Positions 43,589 to 53,443 of a stretch of DNA of 64,000 nucleotides are shown one piece after another. Numbering within the stretch: position 1 is the first letter of the stretch; every line of letters starts with the position of its first letter. A program made the translations under genes and the position numbers. Below the pieces are notes generated by a model. The model worked only from the letters and a program-made list of their open reading frames with translations, did not search any database and had not been told where the DNA came from. Origin of the DNA: Oxalobacteraceae sp. CFBP 8761. GTDB taxonomy: Bacteria > Pseudomonadota > Gammaproteobacteria > Burkholderiales > Burkholderiaceae_D. The stretch covers positions 314,193 to 378,192 of the forward strand of contig JACYUE010000001.1 of assembly GCA_014841595.1 (NCBI GenBank), given 5' to 3'.

Positions 43589-44770
43589 TTACCGAATATG
43601 CGTCCCGGTCCCCGCCGCCATCTTCCGCAGATACGCCAGCTTCGCCGCATACACCTCGCGCATGTCCTGCCGCGTGCTGTGATCGACCGCCAGTGCGATC
43701 TGTTCCCGCGCATCGCGCACGTGCCCAAGCTGCAGATGGGCGACGCCCAGCCAGAACCGGAACTCGTCGTTGTACGGCGCACGCCGCACCTCGCGCGCGA
43801 AGTGGGTTACCGCATCGTCATACCGGCCGGCCTTGAGTGCGGCGGTGCCCAGATCAAAATAGTGGTACGGCGGCGTCGGGTCGACTGCCGCGATGCGCGC
43901 GGCCAGCGCCGCTGCTTCCAGCGGCCGGCCCAGCGCCGCCAGCACCGGTTGCAGGTTGTGCAGCACCGCCAGGTTCTCTGGCTCGCGCACCAGCGCCGCC
44001 TGGAACGCGCGCTCGGCCAGTGCCGGTTCGCCATGCCGCTGGTAGATCACGCCCAGCGTGTTGAGCGTGCTCGCCATGCCGGGCCGCGCCAGGACCGCCG
44101 CGCGTGCCCACCAGTAGGCGTCGTCGCGCCGGCCCTGCACCAGAGCTTCGGCGGCGCGGTTGTTCAGGAACAGGGCGACGATGTCGTCTTCTTCGAGCTC
44201 GCGCGTGCGCAGGCGCGCGGCCTCGTCGCGCGGGATGAAATCGACGACCAGCACGCGCTGCGGGTGGTAGCCGCGCGGCGCGTCGGCCGGGCGTTCGCCC
44301 AAGCTGACGTTGATGTGGGAACTGGACAGGTACAGGCCCGCAGTGCGGCTCCAGGCATTGTCGACGTCCACGCTCTGGAACCGGACCGGCATGCCCAGCT
44401 CTTTCGCGAAGGCTGCCGTCATGATGACCAGCGACAGGCAGTTGCCCGTGCGCGCGGCGTAGGTCTGGCTGGCGGTGCGCGTGATGGTGGATTCGTACTC
44501 GAGCTTGAGGTCGGACTTGCTGTAGAGCGCATCGACCAGACCGTGCTGCATGCCCTTGGTGCGCAGGCGCGACGTGAATGCGCTGCTGTTCAGGTAAGTA
44601 CGCATCGCGGGGCTGAGCGCGAACAGGTCGTGCGCGCCGATGGGCTCGGAGGGTGGCCCAAAGCGCGCATCGGCAAACAGGGCCGCTGGCGGGGCAGGGG
44701 GAGGAGCGAGGCTGGCGCAGCCGGCCAGCAGCATGGACAAAAACAACCAATTGAACAAGACCCAGCGCAT
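43589..44770 (-). CDS. Lipoprotein with transglutaminase-like and TPR regions
   Basis: 393 residues from the ATG at 44770, preceded by AGGAGG. A lipoprotein signal (LFLSMLLAGC) is followed by a region with TGNCLSLVIMTAAFAKELG, resembling the Cys-containing core of transglutaminase-like proteins. Several TPR repeats then fill about 200-380 (STLNTLGVIYQRHGEPALAE). It would be anchored in the outer membrane, facing the periplasm. Its enzymatic activity and partners are unknown. Confidence 0.75.
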   Translation of the reverse strand: MRWVLFNWLFLSMLLAGCASLAPPPAPPAALFADARFGPPSEPIGAHDLFALSPAMRTYLNSSAFTSRLRTKGMQHGLVDALYSKSDLKLEYESTITRTASQTYAARTGNCLSLVIMTAAFAKELGMPVRFQSVDVDNAWSRTAGLYLSSSHINVSLGERPADAPRGYHPQRVLVVDFIPRDEAARLRTRELEEDDIVALFLNNRAAEALVQGRRDDAYWWARAAVLARPGMASTLNTLGVIYQRHGEPALAERAFQAALVREPENLAVLHNLQPVLAALGRPLEAAALAARIAAVDPTPPYHYFDLGTAALKAGRYDDAVTHFAREVRRAPYNDEFRFWLGVAHLQLGHVRDAREQIALAVDHSTRQDMREVYAAKLAYLRKMAAGTGTHIR

Positions 44771-44835
44771 GGCGCCTCCTGCAAACAAGCGTACTGACAA
44801 GGCAGTATCCGCTCCCTTGCGGGCGAAGTCAAAAC

Positions 44836-45693
44836 TCAGTCTTCGTGAAACGCTTCCAGGAGTTCGTCCATGATCTCGGCGGTTTCTTCGTCCGACAGGC
44901 CCAGATACGCGCAGGCCGCGACGCCGCCCTTGTTCCATTCGTTCGACTCGGCGTGGCCCTGGTAGCGGCAGATCGCGTTCTCGGCCAGCAGCGACAGGGC
45001 GATCAGCGAGCGCACCGGCCCCGCGGTGGCGGCATCGTCGATCACGGCAAAGTCGTGATGGTGCAGGATGGCCCAGGCGACGTGGTCGGACAGTCCCCAG
45101 TTGCGGGCCAGCAGGCAGCCCATGGCGGCGTGGCTGGTGGAGTGGCGTTCATTCTCGAGGTCGGTGAACGGCCGATGGGCTTCCATCGACGCCGCGCCAT
45201 AGGTGGCTTCGTAATCCTTGAAGCGGTCCATCAGGAGCGGCACGCCGGTGTCGCAGAACAGGCCGAACGTATGCGCCACGTCGGGCTCGCCCATGCGCAG
45301 GCGGCGCGTCAGGAACACCATCGCGTGCGCACGGCGGGTCGAGAGGTCCCAGAAGTTGGCCAGCGCGGCGCTGTTGACAGGAATCGCCTGGCGCGCCAGC
45401 AGCCCGGTCATCAGGGCCGCAACCTGGTTAATGCCCAGGAACAGGATGGCCTGCTCGATCGACTTGGCCTTGCGCCGGCCGCCGTAGACGGCCGAATTGG
45501 CCAGCTTGAGCAGGGCGCCGGACATGCCGACGTCGCTCGCCACGATCCTGCCGATGGCGTCGGGCGATGGATCGTCGGCGCCCAGTTCGCGCTGCAGATC
45601 GGCGAGCAGGCTCGGCCGCGGCGGAATGCGGATCGACTTGATCAGGGCATCGACCTGGTCGGTTTGGGGGGCGGACTCGACGACGGTATTCAT
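44836..45693 (-). CDS. HDOD-domain protein
   Basis: 285 residues from the ATG at 45693 (MNTVVES). The HDOD fold covers about 20-220: IPPRPSLLADLQREL, then VASDVGMSGALLKLANSAVYG and AHAMVFLTRRL. HDOD proteins are HD-like but generally lack the metal site and serve in signalling, motility or stress control. It is upstream of the lipoprotein gene on the same strand with a 65-base gap. No other signalling domain is attached. Confidence 0.88.
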   Translation of the reverse strand: MNTVVESAPQTDQVDALIKSIRIPPRPSLLADLQRELGADDPSPDAIGRIVASDVGMSGALLKLANSAVYGGRRKAKSIEQAILFLGINQVAALMTGLLARQAIPVNSAALANFWDLSTRRAHAMVFLTRRLRMGEPDVAHTFGLFCDTGVPLLMDRFKDYEATYGAASMEAHRPFTDLENERHSTSHAAMGCLLARNWGLSDHVAWAILHHHDFAVIDDAATAGPVRSLIALSLLAENAICRYQGHAESNEWNKGGVAACAYLGLSDEETAEIMDELLEAFHED

Positions 45694-45853
45694 GAAATGG
45701 CGGGGCGCGAGAGGGCATCTCGGACGTTGCGGGGAACGTGTCACTATACCCGAGCCGATAAAATATTGCAGCATGGCAATGTGTAAATCAACTGGTTAAT
45801 GTGGCAATTCCACCATAGCGCCAGGGCACTGGCGTGCGCGCTAGAATCCCGGC

Positions 45854-46438
45854 ATGGTTATTTCGACAATTGCAGGGATTGATTTTTCAGCCGACGCGGC
45901 CACCGTGGCGCGCCAGCTGATCGGGGTGACGGTGCTGCTCGACGGGGTGGGCGGGCGCATCGTCGAGACCGAAGCCTATGACCGCGACGATGCGGCCTCG
46001 CACGCGTTTGCCGGCGAGACCGAGCGCAATGCCTCGATGTTCGGGCCGCCCGCGCATGCCTACGTCTACCGCTCGTACGGCATCCACTGGTGCCTGAACT
46101 TCGTGTGCCGCGAGGCGGGGCATGGCGCCGGGGTCCTGATCCGCGCGCTGGAGCCGGTGGCGGGGCTGGACGTCATGCGCGCCCGGCGCGATGCGCTCGA
46201 TGAGCGCGCGCTGTGTTCGGGGCCGGGCAAGTTGTGCCAGGCGCTGGGCGTCACGCGTGCGCACGATGGGATGGCGCTGGCGGGGGCGTCGTTTGCCTTG
46301 CTGCCGGCAGAGCCGGGCCTGGTCGTCGTGGAAGGCATCCGCATCGGCATCTCGAAGGCGGTCGACGTGCCGTGGCGCTTCGGGCTGGCCGGCTCGCGCT
46401 TCCTGAGCCGGCCAATCCGCGGCGAAGCGCGCAACTAA
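45854..46438 (+). CDS. mpg: DNA-3-methyladenine glycosylase (AAG/MPG type)
   Basis: 194 residues. It excises alkylated purines from DNA. The fold markers are [19 protein letters not shown] with the catalytic Glu, [15 protein letters not shown] and [11 protein letters not shown]. It is the second base-excision glycosylase in the region, but unlinked in transcription to the other. Its stop overlaps the stop of the convergent chemoreceptor gene (TAG/TAA over 46435-46438). Confidence 0.94.
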   Translation: MVISTIAGIDFSADAATVARQLIGVTVLLDGVGGRIVETEAYDRDDAASHAFAGETERNASMFGPPAHAYVYRSYGIHWCLNFVCREAGHGAGVLIRALEPVAGLDVMRARRDALDERALCSGPGKLCQALGVTRAHDGMALAGASFALLPAEPGLVVVEGIRIGISKAVDVPWRFGLAGSRFLSRPIRGEARN

Positions 46439-48150
46439 GCCGATCCACGCCGGCGCGCTGTCGCCGGCGGCAGGGCCGGCACGGGCTTTGCGCGCATCGT
46501 GCTGGTGCGGCTGCGGCGGTCGGCCACGCCCTGGAAGCCCACCGCAAGCGCGTCGTCGTGTGCGTCTTCCATCTCCTCTGCTTCTTCGACGTCGCCGTCG
46601 CCCGGCGCGATGCGGAAGATCGCCACGGCCCTGGCCAGATTGACGGTCTGCTCGTGCAGGCTCTCGGCCGCCGCTGCGGCCTGTTCGACCAGCGCCGCAT
46701 TCTGCTGCGTCATGCTGTCCATCTGCCCGACCGCGCGATTGACGTCGGCGATACCGTCGGCCTGCTCGGTGCTGGCGATGCTGATGCGCCCGATGATGTC
46801 GTTCACCTGGCGTACCGACGAGACGATGTCGCCCATGCTGGCGCCGGCTTCGCTGACCGACGCGTTGCCCCGTTCGATGATGCTGACCGAGTCCGCGATC
46901 AGGCCCTTGATTTCCTTGGCCGCTGCCGCAGAGCGCTGCGCCAGCGTGCGCACTTCGGACGCCACCACGGCAAAGCCGCGCCCCTGTTCGCCGGCGCGCG
47001 CTGCTTCCACCGCCGCATTCAGGGCCAGGATATTGGTCTGGAACGAGATGCCGTCGATGACGCCGATGATCTCGACGATCTTGCGCGAGCTGGCCTGGAT
47101 CGATTCCATCGTCGTCACGGCGCCTTGCACCGCCTGGCCGCCGCGCGCGGCCAGTTGCGCCGCTTCGGCCGCGAGCTCGGACGCCTGGCGCGCATTGGTG
47201 GCGTTGTCCTTGACCGCCGTGGTCAAGGTCTCCATCGTGCTGGCCGTCTGCTCGAGCGAGCTGGCCTGCATCTCGGTGCGGCTCGACAGGTCCATATTGC
47301 CGGTGGCGATTTCCTGCGATGCCGTGTCGATCGAGCGCACCGCCGTCATCACACTGCGCAGCGCGGCATTCAGGCGCGCGATCGTGTGATCCAGCGCGCG
47401 GCCCGTGTCGGCGATTTCGTCGCGGCCCTGCGCGTCCACCGGCGGCGCGTCGAGCCGGCCCTCGGCCAGTTCGCCGACCGTGTGCGCGATCGAATGGATC
47501 CCGGCCAGCATCGCGCGCCGCACCAGCATCGTCACCGCCAGCGACAGCGCGATCGACAGCAGCACCAGGCCGGCCATGGTCCAGCCCAGCGTGCGAAATT
47601 CGGCCCGGGCGGCGGCGTAGGCTTCCTGGTTCATGGTCTTTTCGATGTGCGCAAGCTGCGTCAGCGCGGTGTCGAGCGCGCCGAACTGCTGCTCGGCCTT
47701 CTGCATCGCATTGGTGGCGATTGACTGGTCCACCGCTGCCATCTCGATCGTCTCGCCGATCGCCTTGCGATAGCGCGTCAGCGCCGCCTGCGACGCCTCG
47801 ACCGGCGCGCGTTCTTCGCGCTCGGCGGCATGCGCGAACTTGCCCAGTTTGTCGCCGATGGCGGCGTGCCGGCGGCCGATGTCGGCCGTCAGCGCGCTCA
47901 AGCGGTTCTGGGCGAAGCTGCCGTTGGTCCAGGCCAGCAACTGGTAGGCGTTGGCGTGGGCAAAGCGCGCCTCGCCGGCGACATCGGCCACCGCCTGCAG
48001 GCGCGCGGCGCGCACCTGCACCATGTGTTCCAGCGAGGCGTTCTGGCGCACCATGCCGTAGTAGGCGGCGCCCGACAGCATGGTCAGCAGCACGAGCACG
48101 AGGCCCGGGGCCAGCAGCAGTTTCTGGCCGATCCGCAGTTTGTTCAGCAT
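46435..48150 (-). CDS. Methyl-accepting chemotaxis protein
   Basis: 571 residues. Two membrane helices (about 12-33 and 190-212) flank a periplasmic four-helix-bundle sensor. A HAMP domain follows (about 213-265). The long cytoplasmic signalling helix has the highly conserved tip [20 protein letters not shown]. It would pass periplasmic signals to CheA through CheW. The gene for a periplasmic cache-domain protein lies 79 bases upstream on the same strand. The C-terminal tail is Arg/Ser-rich and lacks a recognisable CheR-binding pentapeptide. Confidence 0.95.
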   Translation of the reverse strand: MLNKLRIGQKLLLAPGLVLVLLTMLSGAAYYGMVRQNASLEHMVQVRAARLQAVADVAGEARFAHANAYQLLAWTNGSFAQNRLSALTADIGRRHAAIGDKLGKFAHAAEREERAPVEASQAALTRYRKAIGETIEMAAVDQSIATNAMQKAEQQFGALDTALTQLAHIEKTMNQEAYAAARAEFRTLGWTMAGLVLLSIALSLAVTMLVRRAMLAGIHSIAHTVGELAEGRLDAPPVDAQGRDEIADTGRALDHTIARLNAALRSVMTAVRSIDTASQEIATGNMDLSSRTEMQASSLEQTASTMETLTTAVKDNATNARQASELAAEAAQLAARGGQAVQGAVTTMESIQASSRKIVEIIGVIDGISFQTNILALNAAVEAARAGEQGRGFAVVASEVRTLAQRSAAAAKEIKGLIADSVSIIERGNASVSEAGASMGDIVSSVRQVNDIIGRISIASTEQADGIADVNRAVGQMDSMTQQNAALVEQAAAAAESLHEQTVNLARAVAIFRIAPGDGDVEEAEEMEDAHDDALAVGFQGVADRRSRTSTMRAKPVPALPPATARRRGSA

Positions 48151-48229
48151 GGGTCACTCCACAAAAAAAGCTGCCATCGCGGGCAGGCGACGGCAGCGAC
48201 AGCAGGGGATGCGCGACGGCAGCGCAGGC

Positions 48230-48685
48230 TTATTTCTTGTAGATGCCCGCTTCGAGTACCACGCCGTCGACCAGCAGGATGTAGGTCGTCTTGGGTTCGA
48301 TCTTGCCGGTGGTGGGATTCTTGTACTGGTAGTCGACCCAGCCCTTGCCCTTGGCGGCGGCCAGCTCGATGATTTCGCGCCGGTACTTCTTGCCGTTTGC
48401 ATCGGGCACGTCGGTCAGGTCCTTGCCGACGATCGACGGGTTATACGGGTGGGCCAGCACGATGCCGGTCTTGACGTCGCGCAGGTCGATGTACAGCTGG
48501 CCCTGGACAAAATCCGGGTCCTTGGCATTGATGCGCTTCATCATTTCATCCTTGCCCTTGGCCTTGATCAGGGCGGCGCCGCGCTCGGCCATGGCGATGG
48601 CGTCCTTCTCGGTCGGTTCATTGGCCAGGGCGGCGGTCGATGCCAGCCCCAGGCACAGGGCGGCGGCGGTGGCGATCAGTTTCAT
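48230..48685 (-). CDS. Periplasmic single-cache-domain protein
   Basis: 151 residues: a signal peptide (ATAAALCLGLASTAALA), then one cache-type sensor domain. The domain has QGQLYIDLRDVKTGIVLAHP, then GWVDYQYKNPTTGKIEPKTTY, the pattern of sCache_2 domains normally built into chemoreceptors. Here it stands alone and soluble. Location directly before the chemoreceptor gene suggests it binds a ligand in the periplasm and presents it to that receptor; this is inference. Confidence 0.8.
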   Translation of the reverse strand: MKLIATAAALCLGLASTAALANEPTEKDAIAMAERGAALIKAKGKDEMMKRINAKDPDFVQGQLYIDLRDVKTGIVLAHPYNPSIVGKDLTDVPDANGKKYRREIIELAAAKGKGWVDYQYKNPTTGKIEPKTTYILLVDGVVLEAGIYKK

Positions 48686-48958
48686 GGCGGTCCTTTCGCG
48701 TTGAATGCATCAGAAATATTGCTTAAGTGCATTCACTACTCTAGCGGCGCGTGCCCTTGCCGGATTGCGCGCGCACAAGGCCGTGGAAATCGTCCTGCCG
48801 CCGTTGCGCCGATGCCGCACTTTTTCCTACAGCAGCCTGTGATTGTCCTATTCACGCGGTCAGACACCTTCTCATTGATTGATGGCAATTGCTGTCCATT
48901 CGGCCTCCCTAAGATGGGTTCTTTCCGGCAATCCGCCGCCTTCCCATCATCTTCTTCT

Positions 48959-48962
48959 GGAG
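48959..48962 (+). promoter_or_regulatory. Shine-Dalgarno deciding a GTG start
   Basis: GGAG lies 6 bases before the GTG at 48969. The upstream ATGs at 48879-48882 lack such a site and would add a low-quality extension. Confidence 0.65.
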
Positions 48963-48968
48963 ATCTTC

Positions 48969-50363
48969 GTGAACACGACTGCAACGACGCCCACCAAGTT
49001 CAAGCCCTTCACGCGCCAGTCGATCATGAGCGCGCGCCAATGGGAGTGGCTCACGCCCGACCTGCAGGAAGCCGTGCAGGTGGTCTCGCACGTGCTGCCG
49101 TTTCGCACCAATGCGTATGTGATGGAGACGCTGATCGACTGGTCGCGCGTGCCGGACGATCCGATCTACCGGCTGACGTTCCCGCACCGCGACATGCTCC
49201 CGCGCGCCGAATACGAGCAGCTGCGCGACCTGGTGCTGGTCAAAAAAGATGACGCCGCAATCGCGCGCCTGGTGCACGCGATCCGCATGCGCATGAATCC
49301 GCACCCGGCCGGCCAGATGACGCACAACGTGCCGCGCGTGAACGATGCGCCGCTCAAGGGCCTGCAGCACAAGTACAAGGAAACGGTGCTGTTCTTCCCG
49401 AGCGCCGGCCAGACCTGCCACGCCTATTGCACGTTCTGCTTCCGCTGGCCGCAGTTCGTCGGCATGGATGACCTGAAGTTCGATGCGCGCGAGTGCGGCG
49501 AACTGGTGGACTACCTGAAGATGCACACCGAGGTCACCGACGTCCTGATCACCGGGGGCGACCCGATGATCATGAATACGCGCTCGCTGGCCGAATTCCT
49601 CGAGCCGCTCCTGATCCCCGAACTGGCCCACATCCAGAACGTCCGCATCGGCACCAAGTCGGTCGCGTACTGGCCGCAGCGCTTCATGTCGGACAAGGAC
49701 AGCGACGATCTGATGCGCCTGTTCGAGAAGGTGGTCGCCAGCGGCAAGAACCTGGCCATCATGGGCCACTACAACCACGCGGTCGAACTGCGCGCACCGA
49801 TCGCGCAGCAGGCGGTCAAGCGCATCGTCGGCACCGGTGCCACGCTGCGCATGCAGGGTCCGCTGATCCGCCACATCAACGAAGACCCGAAAAGCTGGGC
49901 CGAGCTGTGGACCACGGGCGTGCGCCTGGGCGCGATTCCCTACTATATGTTCGTCGAGCGCGATACCGGCCCGCGCGACTACTTCGCACTGCCGCTGGCG
50001 CGCGCCCACGAGATCTTCCAGGAAGCCTATTCGATGGTCTCGGGCCTGTCGCGCACCGTGCGCGGACCGTCGATGAGCGCCTTCCCCGGCAAGGTCGTGA
50101 TCGACGGCGTCGTCACGATCAATGGCGAAAAGCTGTTCGCGCTGCAGTTTCTGCAGGCCCGCAATCCGGAATGGGTGCGGCGGCCGTTCTTTGCCAAATA
50201 CGACGCCACGGCGACCTGGCTCGATCACCTGAAACCCGCGTTCGGGCGCGATCATTTCTTCTTCGAGACGGAAAGCGGCGGCCCGCTGCGGGGCGCCGGC
50301 GGCCGCGTGATCCCGCTGGTGCCGGCTGGCCAGCGCGGCCATGCCCAGCCCGACGCGGCATAA
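48969..50363 (+). CDS. Radical-SAM KamA-like (lysine 2,3-aminomutase family) enzyme
   Basis: 464 residues from GTG. The radical-SAM cluster motif CxxxCxxC is at Cys150, Cys154 and Cys157 (CHAYCTFCFRW). The partial TIM barrel has TDVLITGGDPMIM. The segment SAFPGKVVIDG near residue 370 matches the PLP-lysine region of aminomutases. Family members include lysine 2,3-aminomutase and EF-P lysine mutase EpmB. This one is longer than EpmB and no efp gene is nearby. The substrate is unknown. An MFS gene follows after 29 bases and may transport substrate or product. Confidence 0.85.
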   Translation: MNTTATTPTKFKPFTRQSIMSARQWEWLTPDLQEAVQVVSHVLPFRTNAYVMETLIDWSRVPDDPIYRLTFPHRDMLPRAEYEQLRDLVLVKKDDAAIARLVHAIRMRMNPHPAGQMTHNVPRVNDAPLKGLQHKYKETVLFFPSAGQTCHAYCTFCFRWPQFVGMDDLKFDARECGELVDYLKMHTEVTDVLITGGDPMIMNTRSLAEFLEPLLIPELAHIQNVRIGTKSVAYWPQRFMSDKDSDDLMRLFEKVVASGKNLAIMGHYNHAVELRAPIAQQAVKRIVGTGATLRMQGPLIRHINEDPKSWAELWTTGVRLGAIPYYMFVERDTGPRDYFALPLARAHEIFQEAYSMVSGLSRTVRGPSMSAFPGKVVIDGVVTINGEKLFALQFLQARNPEWVRRPFFAKYDATATWLDHLKPAFGRDHFFFETESGGPLRGAGGRVIPLVPAGQRGHAQPDAA

Positions 50364-50392
50364 CCGGTCGACGTTCAGCCAGAGCCTGCGCC

Positions 50393-51667
50393 ATGCAACC
50401 TGCTGCCACGCTGGTGTCTCCCGCTCCCCCGCGTCTGTCCGGCCTGGCGGTGTTCGTGTACGTGTTCGTGCCGTTCGCGCTGGGGCATTACCTGTCCTCG
50501 CTGCTGCGCAACGTGAACGCGGTGCTGGCGTCGCAACTGGCGAGCGCGCTCGCGCTCACGCCGGGCCAACTGGGGCTGCTCACCAGCGCGTTCTTCTTTG
50601 CGTTCGCGCTGGTCCAGCTGCCGGTGGGGATGGCGCTGGACCGCTATGGGCCGCGCCGCGTGCAGGTGGCGATGCTGCTGGTGGCATCCTGCGGCGCGGT
50701 GCTGTTTGCGCGTGGCGGCGGCTTCTGGAGCCTGCTCGCGGCGCGCGCCGTCATGGGGTGCGGCCTGGGTGGCTGCTTCATGGCGGCGGTCAAGGCCGTG
50801 TCGATCTGGATCGCACCCAGCCGGCTGCCATCGGTGCACGGCTACCTGATCGCCGTCGGCGGCATGGGCGCGGCCAGCGCCACGATGCCGGTGCGCGCGA
50901 TGCTCGAGTACACCGACTGGCGCGGCCTGTTCCTGCTGCTGGCCGGCCTGGTCGCCTGTACGGGCCTGCTGATCGCCCTGCTGTACCCGAAGACGGGCGA
51001 CGCCGCGCCCGGCCGGAGCCCGTTATCCCCGCTCTTGCCGGCGCTGCGCGAGGTCTGGCGCGCGCCCGGCTTTCGCGCCGTGGTGGCGCTGGTGCTGGTG
51101 CCGCACGCGGTGTTCTTCGGCGTGCAGGGCCTGTGGATCGGACGCTGGCTGGCCGACGTGGCGCTGTACCCGGAAGACGCCGTCGCCTACCTGCTGTACC
51201 TGGGCATGGCGGCGGTGGTGTTCGGCGCCATCGCGGTGGGCATGATCACCGAATGGGCCGGGCGGCGCGGCATGCCGCCGCTCGATGTGGCGGCCGCCGG
51301 CATCACGATGTTCGTGCTGATCCAGGCCGCGTTCGTGATCGGCTACCGGCCCAGCTTCCCGTGGCTGTCGGTGATGTTCACGCTGGCGGGCACGGTCACC
51401 GGCATCGACTACGCGATCGTGGCCCAGTCGATGCCGCGCGCGTTGACCGGGCGCGCCGCCACCTTCCTGAACCTCCTGATCTTCATCGGCGCCTTCCTGG
51501 TGCAGGCTGGCTTTGGCGTGGTGATCGGGCTGTGGCAGCCCGACCTGCTGGGCCACGCACCCGCAGCCGCCTACCGCTGCGCGTTTGCGCTGCTGGTGCT
51601 GATCCAGGTGCCAGGGTTGTGGCAGTACGCGCGGCGCCGCCGGGGGGCACCGTTGCCGGTGACCTGA
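50393..51667 (+). CDS. MFS transporter
   Basis: 424 residues with about twelve membrane helices. The MFS motif A is visible between helices 2 and 3 (VGMALDRYGPRRVQVA). The start MQPAATLVSP at 50393 is chosen, although the frame is open about 900 bases further upstream inside the KamA-like gene. The tight spacing with that gene suggests one operon and a shared, unidentified amino-acid-type substrate. Confidence 0.88.
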   Translation: MQPAATLVSPAPPRLSGLAVFVYVFVPFALGHYLSSLLRNVNAVLASQLASALALTPGQLGLLTSAFFFAFALVQLPVGMALDRYGPRRVQVAMLLVASCGAVLFARGGGFWSLLAARAVMGCGLGGCFMAAVKAVSIWIAPSRLPSVHGYLIAVGGMGAASATMPVRAMLEYTDWRGLFLLLAGLVACTGLLIALLYPKTGDAAPGRSPLSPLLPALREVWRAPGFRAVVALVLVPHAVFFGVQGLWIGRWLADVALYPEDAVAYLLYLGMAAVVFGAIAVGMITEWAGRRGMPPLDVAAAGITMFVLIQAAFVIGYRPSFPWLSVMFTLAGTVTGIDYAIVAQSMPRALTGRAATFLNLLIFIGAFLVQAGFGVVIGLWQPDLLGHAPAAAYRCAFALLVLIQVPGLWQYARRRRGAPLPVT

Positions 51668-51745
51668 GATTGCTGCCCCGTAACGTACATGGTGTAATGT
51701 TTTGTCAATATAAGATTTCCCCATTCTGTATTTTGGGGGAACACC

Positions 51746-53059
51746 ATGCGACATCATCTGCCGCGCCTGTGCGCCGGCGCCACCCTCCTGTTGCTGGCCG
51801 CCTGCGGCGACAAGTCGACACTGCCGCAAGGCGCCGACATCGGGCCGCAGCCCGAGCTCAAGGCGCCCAACAAGACCCTGATCCCGACGGTCAACATCGC
51901 CAAGGCCACTGGCTGGCCGGCGGGCGTGATGCCCACGGCGGCGGCGGGCCTGGACGTGAATGCCTTCGCCACGGCGCTCGACCATCCGCGCTGGTTGTAT
52001 GTGCTGCCCAACGGCGACGTGCTGGTAGCCGAATCGAATGCGCCGGCCAAGCCGGACGCCGGCGGGATCCGCAACTGGATACAGAGCAAGGTGATGGCCC
52101 GCGCCGGCGCCGGCGTGCCGAGCGCGAACCGCATCACGCTGCTGCGCGACGCCGACGGCGACGGTGTGGCCGAGCTGAAAACGGTCTTCCTGAAGAACCT
52201 GCATTCGCCGTTCGGCATGGCGCTGGTGGGCGACATGCTGTACGTGGCCAATGCCGATGCCATCGTGCGCTTCAACTACAAGGAAGGCGCCACCGAAATC
52301 ACCGAAGCTGCGCAGCCGGTCGCGCCGCTGCCGGCCGGGCTGAACCACCACTGGACCAAGAACATCATCGCCAGCCAGGATGGCAAGAAGCTGTATGCCA
52401 CGGTCGGCTCGAACAGTAACGTCGCCGAAAACGGCATGGAGGCCGAGAAGAACCGCGCCGCGATCCTCGAGGTGGACCTGGCCAGCGGCGCCACGCGTGT
52501 GTTCGCGTCGGGCCTGCGCAATCCGAACGGCATGGCGTGGAATCCGCAGACGGGCGCGCTGTGGACGGTCGTGAACGAGCGCGACGAAATCGGCAGCGAC
52601 CTGGTGCCCGATTACCTGACATCGGTGAAAGAGGGCGGTTTCTATGGCTGGCCGTACAGCTACTACGGCAAGAACATCGATGCGCGCGTCAAGCCGCAGC
52701 GGCCTGATTTGGTGGACAAGGCGATCGTGCCCGACTACGCGCTGGGCGCGCACGTGGCCGCGCTGGGCCTGACGTTCTATGAAGGCGCGTTGCTGCCGAC
52801 CCAGTACCGGAACGGCGCGATCATCGGCAACCACGGTTCATGGAACCGCAAACCGCGCTCGGGCTACAACGTCGTGTTCATTCCGTTCCGGGATGGTATG
52901 CCGAACGGGAAGCCGGTGGACATCCTCAGCGACTTCGTCAACAAGGATGGCGAGGCGCAGGGCCGGCCGGTGGGCGTTGCCGTGGACAAGAAGGGCGCGG
53001 TGCTGGTGGCCGACGATGTCGGCAACGTGATCTGGCGGGTGGTGCCGGACGCCGGATAG
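51746..53059 (+). CDS. PQQ-dependent sugar dehydrogenase-like lipoprotein (sorbosone/glucose dehydrogenase family)
   Basis: 437 residues. The lipoprotein signal ends with LLAAC. The beta-propeller shows [45 protein letters not shown] and [14 protein letters not shown], typical of soluble PQQ glucose/sorbosone dehydrogenases. These oxidise aldoses in the periplasm and pass electrons to the respiratory chain. No pqq synthesis genes are in the window, so cofactor and substrate are inferred from family. A terminator hairpin follows. Confidence 0.87.
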   Translation: MRHHLPRLCAGATLLLLAACGDKSTLPQGADIGPQPELKAPNKTLIPTVNIAKATGWPAGVMPTAAAGLDVNAFATALDHPRWLYVLPNGDVLVAESNAPAKPDAGGIRNWIQSKVMARAGAGVPSANRITLLRDADGDGVAELKTVFLKNLHSPFGMALVGDMLYVANADAIVRFNYKEGATEITEAAQPVAPLPAGLNHHWTKNIIASQDGKKLYATVGSNSNVAENGMEAEKNRAAILEVDLASGATRVFASGLRNPNGMAWNPQTGALWTVVNERDEIGSDLVPDYLTSVKEGGFYGWPYSYYGKNIDARVKPQRPDLVDKAIVPDYALGAHVAALGLTFYEGALLPTQYRNGAIIGNHGSWNRKPRSGYNVVFIPFRDGMPNGKPVDILSDFVNKDGEAQGRPVGVAVDKKGAVLVADDVGNVIWRVVPDAG

Positions 53060-53079
53060 CAACTACCCACAACGCTTGC

Positions 53080-53109
53080 ACGTCGTTCCCGCCTCCGTGG
53101 GAACGACGT
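53080..53109. terminator. Bidirectional terminator between convergent genes
   Basis: A perfect 11-bp stem, ACGTCGTTCCC with GGGAACGACGT, with an 8-base loop. It lies between the sugar dehydrogenase gene and the end of the oxidase operon. T-runs are short. Confidence 0.7.
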
Positions 53110-53112
53110 GTT

Positions 53113-53439
53113 TCAGGCGCAGCCTGTGACCAGCAGCACCGGAATCCCGGTCCACGCCACCGCCACCACGGCCAGCACCGAGCTGGCCGCACCCACATAA
53201 TCCACGAACTCGTCGGATCCCTGGCGCAGGCGCTTGCCGGCCAGGGCGCCGACCCACACGCACGCCGCCATTGACAGCAGCGTGGCACCGCCCAGCAGCC
53301 ACGGATTGGGCCCTGCAGCGCGCAGCGCGCCCGGCGTGCACTGGCTCGCCGCGACGATATACGCGAACGCAAAGTGCGCGCCCCAGATCAGCAGGGGCAG
53401 TGAAGCGCGTGTGGCACGCGAAAAGAAATGGTCGCTCAT
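53113..53439 (-). CDS. Small membrane protein at the end of the oxidase operon
   Basis: 108 residues with three membrane helices (about 13-31, 45-65 and 82-104). No metal-binding motif is visible. It begins 4 bases after the fused oxidase gene, so it is part of that operon. It may be a small oxidase subunit or assembly factor. I do not recognise a family. Confidence 0.7.
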   Translation of the reverse strand: MSDHFFSRATRASLPLLIWGAHFAFAYIVAASQCTPGALRAAGPNPWLLGGATLLSMAACVWVGALAGKRLRQGSDEFVDYVGAASSVLAVVAVAWTGIPVLLVTGCA

Positions 53440-53443
53440 CGCA

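Noticed and set aside
49493..50392. Long N-terminal extension of the MFS transporter
   Set aside because: It overlaps the conserved radical-SAM gene in another frame and has no membrane or domain character.
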